The position numbers and the translations under genes were made by a program. Of a DNA stretch of 64,000 bases, positions 59,811 through 64,000 are shown one piece after another. Below the pieces are notes generated by a model. The model had not been told where the DNA came from. It saw only the letters and a program-made list of their open reading frames with translations, and searched no databases. Each line of letters opens with the position of its first letter. Position 1 is the stretch's first letter. Origin of the DNA: G965220075 sp965220075 (GTDB lineage Bacteria > Chloroflexota > UBA11872); contig OZ244806.1 in NCBI GenBank assembly GCA_965220075.1, positions 1,364,001 to 1,428,000 of the forward strand, written 5' to 3'.

Positions 59811-60197
59811 GGTTACGCAAAGGTCTCCGAAAGCGGGAATCCAGGCGATCCAGGCAATCCACCTCACACAATCTCGTCGTACAAATCCGACCACGTCGGA
59901 TTACCTTCCTCAATCAACTCAACCTTCCACGCCCGGTTCCATTTCTTGAGCGCCTTCTCTCGGCCGATGGCACTCTGCATGGACCCGTGAACCTCATACC
60001 AGACCAACTTGTGAACGCGGTAACGCCTCGTGAACCCTCCCACCAAGTCGTTCCTATGCTCCCAGACCCGCCGGACGAGATTCGACGTGACGCCGATGTA
60101 CAAAGTGCCATTTGGCCTACTCGCAAGGATGTATACGGCGGGCGTTCTCAATGTTTGAAGTCTCTGGATTCCCGCTTCCGGAGACGTTTGCATAACC
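59811..60197. mobile_element. GIY-YIG nuclease gene bounded by 35-bp inverted repeats
   Basis: The left end 59811-59845 (ggttacgcaaaggtctccg, then aagcgggaatccagg) is repeated in inverted form at the right end 60163-60197 (ctggattcccgcttccgg, then agacgtttgcataacc). Only a few bases differ. Between them sits a single small nuclease gene. This has the layout of a tiny transposon-like or homing unit. Confidence 0.5.
59864..60193 (-). CDS. GIY-YIG nuclease superfamily protein
   Basis: A 109-residue single-domain protein of the UPF0213/URI-like GIY-YIG group: VYILASRPNGTLYIGVTSNL, an Arg/His pair in RRVWEHRND, a Tyr-Glu region HKLVWYEVHGS and the terminal AIGREKALKKWNRAWKVELI. These proteins cut DNA or act in repair. 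The ATG at 60193 lies inside the right inverted repeat; a TTG at 60151 (RTPAVYIL) gives the usual family start. Confidence 0.8.
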   Translation of the reverse strand: MQTSPEAGIQRLQTLRTPAVYILASRPNGTLYIGVTSNLVRRVWEHRNDLVGGFTRRYRVHKLVWYEVHGSMQSAIGREKALKKWNRAWKVELIEEGNPTWSDLYDEIV

Positions 60198-60251
60198 CGG
60201 TCAGGCTAAGGATGTCCGGCGAGAACCCTGCGTGATTCCAGGTTGGCTGGG

Positions 60252-60362
60252 GCCTAGATTCCCGCGTGCGCGGGAATGACGAAGGGTTATTCAAAGGTCT
60301 CCGTGCGCGGGAATGACGAGGGGTTACGCAAAGGTCTCCTTCCGCGGGAATGACGGGGAGTG
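60252..60362. repeat. Tandem gcgcgggaatgacg-type repeats
   Basis: Three copies of gcgggaatgacgaggggtta-type sequence, each followed by caaaggtctcc, lie in direct orientation with about 40-base spacing. They belong to the same family as the ends of the GIY-YIG unit. Confidence 0.7.
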
Positions 60363-60423
60363 AAAGTAACACTTAGTTGATAGCAATGTGATACTCGATG
60401 GCGTATCTGATTGTGAAATCCGC

Positions 60424-60545
60424 TTACTTGTTCTCGAAGCATGTCCTGACTACCGTTGTGTGCTCCAGCCCGGTCACGGTGATTTCCAGCGACCCTTACC
60501 GCGGGGCCTGCCGATCGATTCCGGCAATCGCGGCGCGGCCGGCGG
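60424..60545 (-). pseudogene. Fragment of a cupin gene
   Basis: On the minus strand AAIAGIDRQAPR, a TAA, then GSLEITVTGLEHTTVV matches the second cupin domain of the protein at 57902-58804 (AVVAGTDGRALRSEALEIAV, TGL). It is interrupted by a stop and lacks the rest, so it is a decayed paralogue. The remainder of 60363-60610 shows no gene. Confidence 0.5.
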
Positions 60546-60610
60546 AGCAATTCGGGCGTGCGGCGTATGTGGTGGCAGACCTACTGTAAATGGCGTCAGC
60601 GAAGGCGCCG

Positions 60611-63463
60611 TTAGAGACGCCGGTTGGAGACGACGGGCTCTGAGGCCAGGAGGTGGCGGAGCTTGACTAGGTTGGGCAGACCCAGGATTTGGGATACGCC
60701 GTCGTCGAGGGAGCGGCGCGTCGGGCAATCCGCCATAGCGGGCAGGCGTTCGAACTCGGCGCCCACCGTCTCATCAAACAGTTGCGACAGCCCCTGAAGC
60801 TGGGCCGGCGAGAGTCCTCGCGGATCGAGGATCGGAAGCTGTATTAGGTCAGCCTTCTTCAATTGCACCCAGCTGCCTTGCGTAGTGTTGCGGACCGCCA
60901 GGAGGGTTAGCAGACCCACACTGCTGTTCAGCCACACGGTCAGCGCCTTTTCGATTGCCGCGTCTTCGACCCGCGTGGGCCACCGCATACTGGCCAGGAC
61001 GTTCGTCTCCGAACGCATGGCAACGACCCTAACTGTGTTGAGCCGGAAACGTGCGCCGATCAGCAGTGGGCCTGCCTTGGGCCATAGCTGGTCGAATGGT
61101 TTGAGACGGCGGCCCGGACGCGGCGCAACCAGGGGAGCCAAATACTTGTCTGGCTCGGCTGCGATCCATCTCCGCTTGTTTGTGTCGTGGTTCTCCACCA
61201 TCGGGTAAGCGGTCACGGCATCTGTGGGCTCGAACCCATCCCGAACATCCCGTATATCTGGTCCAATTTGGCCGAGTTCATCAAGCCGGCACAGAGGAAT
61301 GCTGGCGGCTTCTAGTTCCCCGGGGACCCATACTTCGCCGCCGTCTAGTAGCTTGAGGGCGCCGCGCAGCAGGTCGGCGCGCGCGAACTGCACGCCGGAC
61401 CACTTCTTGCGGGCTAGCTTCGGTGCCGGAATCGAAAACACCTCGCCGACGTGACGCCCGTCGACCTCCAGCAACGCCGTGCCTGTTCCTTCGAGCTTGG
61501 CCGGCGTAGTCGCGGCGATCGCCGAGGCCATGCGGTGCGCGTCCAATACCCCGGCCGGGTTCTGCCAGAGGTTGACGAAGGTGGTGCGGCGTTTGACTTT
61601 TTTGTGCTTCTTGGAGCGGCGCGTGGCGATCAGCAGCGCCTCCGAGAGGTCGGTGCTATCCGAGAAGTTCCAGCGCTCCGGGTCGTGGGATGCGATCACC
61701 ATGTCGAGCGCGAAGTCCTGCTCAATGAGAGAGCGGGTTGGTTCCCAGGAGGGGCCGGTGCACACGGTCACGGGCAGCACCAGCGCCAGGCGTCCCTCGC
61801 CGGGCCGCAGCCTGGGCGAGGCCGCCGCCACGAACGCGGCGCCCAGACCCGCCGTGGCGGTTGCCTGCCGCTTCCTCAGGCGGCGCGCCAGCTCGTTCTG
61901 TAGTTTCCTTCTCTCCTTTTTGGGCACGCTGCCGAACAGCAGATTGCCGCCCACGGAGCGCGTGAACGGCGGGTTCATGATGGCCAGGTCCAGGTCCGGC
62001 AGCCTGGCCGAAACCCCTTCTTCCGCACCCTGAGGGCCGCCGCCTGACACCCTCGTGGCGCTCCCGTCGGCTGCTCCCACCTCCGCGCCGGAGAGCGCGA
62101 ATTGGATCGCGGCCTTGTCTTCGCCCAGGAAGTCCAGCGAGCCCAAGGACACCTTCGATCCTTCCGCTCCCAAGGGCATCACGTAGAGGTTCATGCGGTC
62201 GAACTGGATGTGCGGGTTGAGCATGGCCAGGCTGGTGGCGGCGAAATGGACGGCGGAAAGCTGCACGTCGTAGCCGTGCAGGGCCTGCTCGACCATCGCC
62301 TTGTGCAGCTCGGCGGACTGCCGACCGCCGGCTTCTCTATGCCGGCGTTCGACCTCGGCCGCCACCGCCATCAGCAGCGTTCCGGTACCGCAGGCGAGAT
62401 CGGCCACGTTGAGGGAAGCCGGGAACTCATGGTCGGCCCAGTCCACCTGCGGCGGCCAGTCGTGAAACACCAGCCGCGACAGCAGCGTGGCGGCCGCTAC
62501 CGAGGTGTAGTAGGCGCCGGTGAACTTGGCGTCGGTCAGCAGCAGGTGGAACAGCCGGCCGGACAAATCGTGCCCTTCCAGCCTGCGCGTGTCTTCCACG
62601 GCCTTCACGAGGGGATCGATCACCGGCATCTGGACGTAGTCCGGCCCCTGCAGGAGCACGTCGATGATGTCGGCGGCCAGCTCGAAGACCGGCACGTAGT
62701 CGATGTCTTCGCAGATGGAACGCCAGACCCGGCGCAGCCCGGCGATGCCCTGCCCCAGCGTTTCGTCGACGGTCGGGACGTCTTCATTGGCGGTGGCCAG
62801 ACGGTCCTGGAAAGCCAGGGCGTTGAAGAGCACCAGAGACGCGATGCGCAGGGCGGCGGCGCGGTCCTTCTCCCGGTCGGTATTGGCTATGACGTCGGCG
62901 ATGCGGCGCGCTATGCGCGCGTGCTTGCTAATACGCTCAGCCGACCGCTCCAGGGCGTAGCCGACCGCGCCGGCGGCGGCGGCAACCCGGTCGACGCCTT
63001 CCAACTCCAATGGGAGGACACGCAGCTGATCGGCAAAGTCTTCCAGGAAACCTGCCCTGACCTGACGCTCCGGCAACGGCGCGCCGTGCGAGCCATGCAG
63101 CCACCATTTGAGGTCGGTGGCCTCCAGGCCGGATTTGGTGTCCTCCACGTATCGAAGCTCGGGGTGATAGAGAACTCCGATCACCGCAAGAGCTTCGGGG
63201 AAATCCCGCAGGCGTCCATCGAGTTGCTTTTCCAGCAGGTTGGCGGAGCCCTCCCACTTGCCTTCCAGGATGACGCGGTCTCCGCTGCGCAGCTCGACAA
63301 TGACGTCGGGGGCGCCTCTCTTGCTGCGGCGCTCCGCCCGGGCCGATATGCCCTGGTCACGCAGCAGCTGGGCCAGATGGACGTTGGCGCTCTCTTCGCG
63401 AGTAGTTTCGGGGTCGTTCCGTCGCCGCGCGGCCGATCTCACTGCGCAGGCTCTTTCCAACAT
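60611..63463 (-). CDS. Type IIG-like restriction-modification protein (nuclease plus N6-adenine methylase)
   Basis: A 950-residue single-chain protein. The N terminus has GAPDVIVELRSGD and VILEGKWEGS (residues about 50-72), a D...ExK nuclease pattern. The middle helical domain is followed by SAM motif I VADLACGTGTLLMAVAAEVE (near 353) and catalytic motif IV LAIMNPPFTRSVGG (near 497). The C-terminal part (VWLNSSVGLLTLLAVRNTTQ) resembles the target-recognition region of Eco57I-type enzymes. It would both methylate and cut foreign DNA. The true start is uncertain within the first 30 residues. Confidence 0.85.
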   Translation of the reverse strand: MLERACAVRSAARRRNDPETTREESANVHLAQLLRDQGISARAERRSKRGAPDVIVELRSGDRVILEGKWEGSANLLEKQLDGRLRDFPEALAVIGVLYHPELRYVEDTKSGLEATDLKWWLHGSHGAPLPERQVRAGFLEDFADQLRVLPLELEGVDRVAAAAGAVGYALERSAERISKHARIARRIADVIANTDREKDRAAALRIASLVLFNALAFQDRLATANEDVPTVDETLGQGIAGLRRVWRSICEDIDYVPVFELAADIIDVLLQGPDYVQMPVIDPLVKAVEDTRRLEGHDLSGRLFHLLLTDAKFTGAYYTSVAAATLLSRLVFHDWPPQVDWADHEFPASLNVADLACGTGTLLMAVAAEVERRHREAGGRQSAELHKAMVEQALHGYDVQLSAVHFAATSLAMLNPHIQFDRMNLYVMPLGAEGSKVSLGSLDFLGEDKAAIQFALSGAEVGAADGSATRVSGGGPQGAEEGVSARLPDLDLAIMNPPFTRSVGGNLLFGSVPKKERRKLQNELARRLRKRQATATAGLGAAFVAAASPRLRPGEGRLALVLPVTVCTGPSWEPTRSLIEQDFALDMVIASHDPERWNFSDSTDLSEALLIATRRSKKHKKVKRRTTFVNLWQNPAGVLDAHRMASAIAATTPAKLEGTGTALLEVDGRHVGEVFSIPAPKLARKKWSGVQFARADLLRGALKLLDGGEVWVPGELEAASIPLCRLDELGQIGPDIRDVRDGFEPTDAVTAYPMVENHDTNKRRWIAAEPDKYLAPLVAPRPGRRLKPFDQLWPKAGPLLIGARFRLNTVRVVAMRSETNVLASMRWPTRVEDAAIEKALTVWLNSSVGLLTLLAVRNTTQGSWVQLKKADLIQLPILDPRGLSPAQLQGLSQLFDETVGAEFERLPAMADCPTRRSLDDGVSQILGLPNLVKLRHLLASEPVVSNRRL

Positions 63464-63513
63464 GGAGCGCGGGCTCGTCGTACCAGACCGCGACGCCGTT
63501 CAGGGTATTCGAT

Positions 63514-63876
63514 CTACGAAGCCAGAGGGACGACCCTCGAGCGCCGCATGACGTGGTCGCGCGTGAGCAGCGGGACGTCATGCACGACGCTGGTGGCGGC
63601 GATGATCTCATCCGCCGGATCGCTCTCGAAGTCGAGACGGGTCGAGGCGCGCGCAACGGCAAAGTCGATCGGCCACGTGTGTATGCGGCTAAGGACGCGG
63701 ATCACCTCGCGGTCGTCGAGGTCCATATCCACCCGGCCGAGCTGAACGAGCTTGGCCAACTCCCACAGCACGATGGACGAAATGGACCACCTGCTCCGCG
63801 CTAACAGGCTCTGCTCAGCCGGCCGCAGCTCGCCGCGGACCGCAAAGAGGAGAATGTGCGTGTCAAGGTTGAGCAT
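63514..63876 (-). CDS. PIN-domain toxin (VapC-like)
   Basis: About 120 residues: MLNLDTHILLFAV (first Asp), VLWELAKLVQLGR (Glu), SDPADEIIAATSVV (Asp) and LLTRDHVMR. The PIN active site is complete. The ATG at 63876 overlaps the end of the antitoxin gene by 14 bases. An ATG at 63882 is possible. Confidence 0.85.
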   Translation of the reverse strand: MLNLDTHILLFAVRGELRPAEQSLLARSRWSISSIVLWELAKLVQLGRVDMDLDDREVIRVLSRIHTWPIDFAVARASTRLDFESDPADEIIAATSVVHDVPLLTRDHVMRRSRVVPLAS

Positions 63877-64000
63877 CTGCATCCCAGCGGAGGCCGGTTG
63901 TGAGGATGTCGCCTCGAATAGTGACCTTGTGCCGCAGACTGCCAATCAGGTCGGCTCCCTCCTGGTCATAGGGAACTACGCGCGCGACCGGCTTGCCGTG
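63863..64000 (-). CDS. Antitoxin of the PIN toxin (Phd-like), cut by the window edge
   Basis: The frame reads HGKPVARVVPYDQEGADLIG, then SLRHKVTIRGDILTTGLRWD and ADAQP before a TGA at 63863-63865. This is the typical C-terminal toxin-binding tail of a Phd/YefM-type antitoxin. The N-terminal DNA-binding part lies beyond the right edge. It overlaps the toxin start, as expected for a coupled pair. Confidence 0.7.
   Translation of the reverse strand, partial: HGKPVARVVPYDQEGADLIGSLRHKVTIRGDILTTGLRWDADAQP

Noticed and set aside
59617..60362. CRISPR array
   Set aside because: Repeats are adjacent or irregularly spaced, belong to a dispersed palindrome family, and there are no unique spacers or cas genes.

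Overview
The window is GC-rich bacterial DNA with no rRNA and no complete tRNA. The gene content suggests an uncultured Chloroflexota-type bacterium: Gfo/Idh/MocA oxidoreductases, M24 and phytanoyl-CoA dioxygenase genes, GcvT-type demethylases, a DUF3179 lipoprotein, a giant LRR/SwmB surface protein, and many short palindromic repeats of the gtcattccgg...ccggaatccag type. That assignment is an inference with moderate confidence. Much of the window is a defence island full of gene remnants, and no intact integrase or transposase was seen.

Layout, left to right. 1-2.0 kb: a decayed low-GC restriction-modification fusion gene. 2.3-8.3 kb: catabolic genes (M24 hydrolase, two Gfo/Idh/MocA oxidoreductases, VOC protein) and a DUF3179 lipoprotein joined to a hydrolase remnant. 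8.5-10.6 kb: a low-GC type II restriction-modification pair, with NifU-like sequence on both sides. 10.7-14.1 kb: a leftward run of a USP-like gene, prs, ggt and a NifU-like gene. 14.6-20.8 kb: a rightward operon of DUF6361, phospholipase D-like and SNF2-like helicase genes, probably a defence system. 21.1-21.9 kb: a chimera of two broken genes.

21.9-28.2 kb is the most interesting part: a tightly overlapped leftward operon of SLOG/deoxyribosyltransferase-like effector, QueC-like, TGT-like, CD-NTase, OGG-like glycosylase, PfkB kinase, a 35-residue coupled peptide and QueE. This matches type IV CBASS (CD-NTase with Cap9, Cap10 and Cap11) but also carries its own 7-deazaguanine precursor enzyme and a sugar-kinase-fold protein. 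The CD-NTase starts Met-Gly-Gly-Ser-Gly-Gly-Gly, which suits N-terminal glycine modification.

28.5-29.3 kb: a VapBC-type pair and a 20-codon hsdR stub. 29.3-37.8 kb: two copies of a short repeat ending in the 3' half of a tRNA-Leu bracket an amidohydrolase, an OLD-like ATPase/TOPRIM protein, a phytanoyl-CoA dioxygenase and two GcvT-family genes. 38.3-42.5 kb: a leftward operon of an SPPY DNA methyltransferase, a DGQHR protein and an unknown protein, a second candidate new defence system. 43.3-45.7 kb: hisZ and an unusual tandem hisG. 46-54.7 kb: a giant exported repeat protein. 55-57.7 kb: an ABC exporter pair. 57.9-64 kb: a double-cupin gene, remnants of DprA-like and cupin genes, a GIY-YIG nuclease gene sitting between inverted repeats, a type IIG-like restriction-modification gene and a PIN toxin with its antitoxin running off the right edge.

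Several otherwise well-conserved genes (prs, a Gfo/Idh/MocA gene, the FAD-GcvT gene, a nuclease) carry a single-base frameshift. Some of these may be sequence errors rather than real decay.
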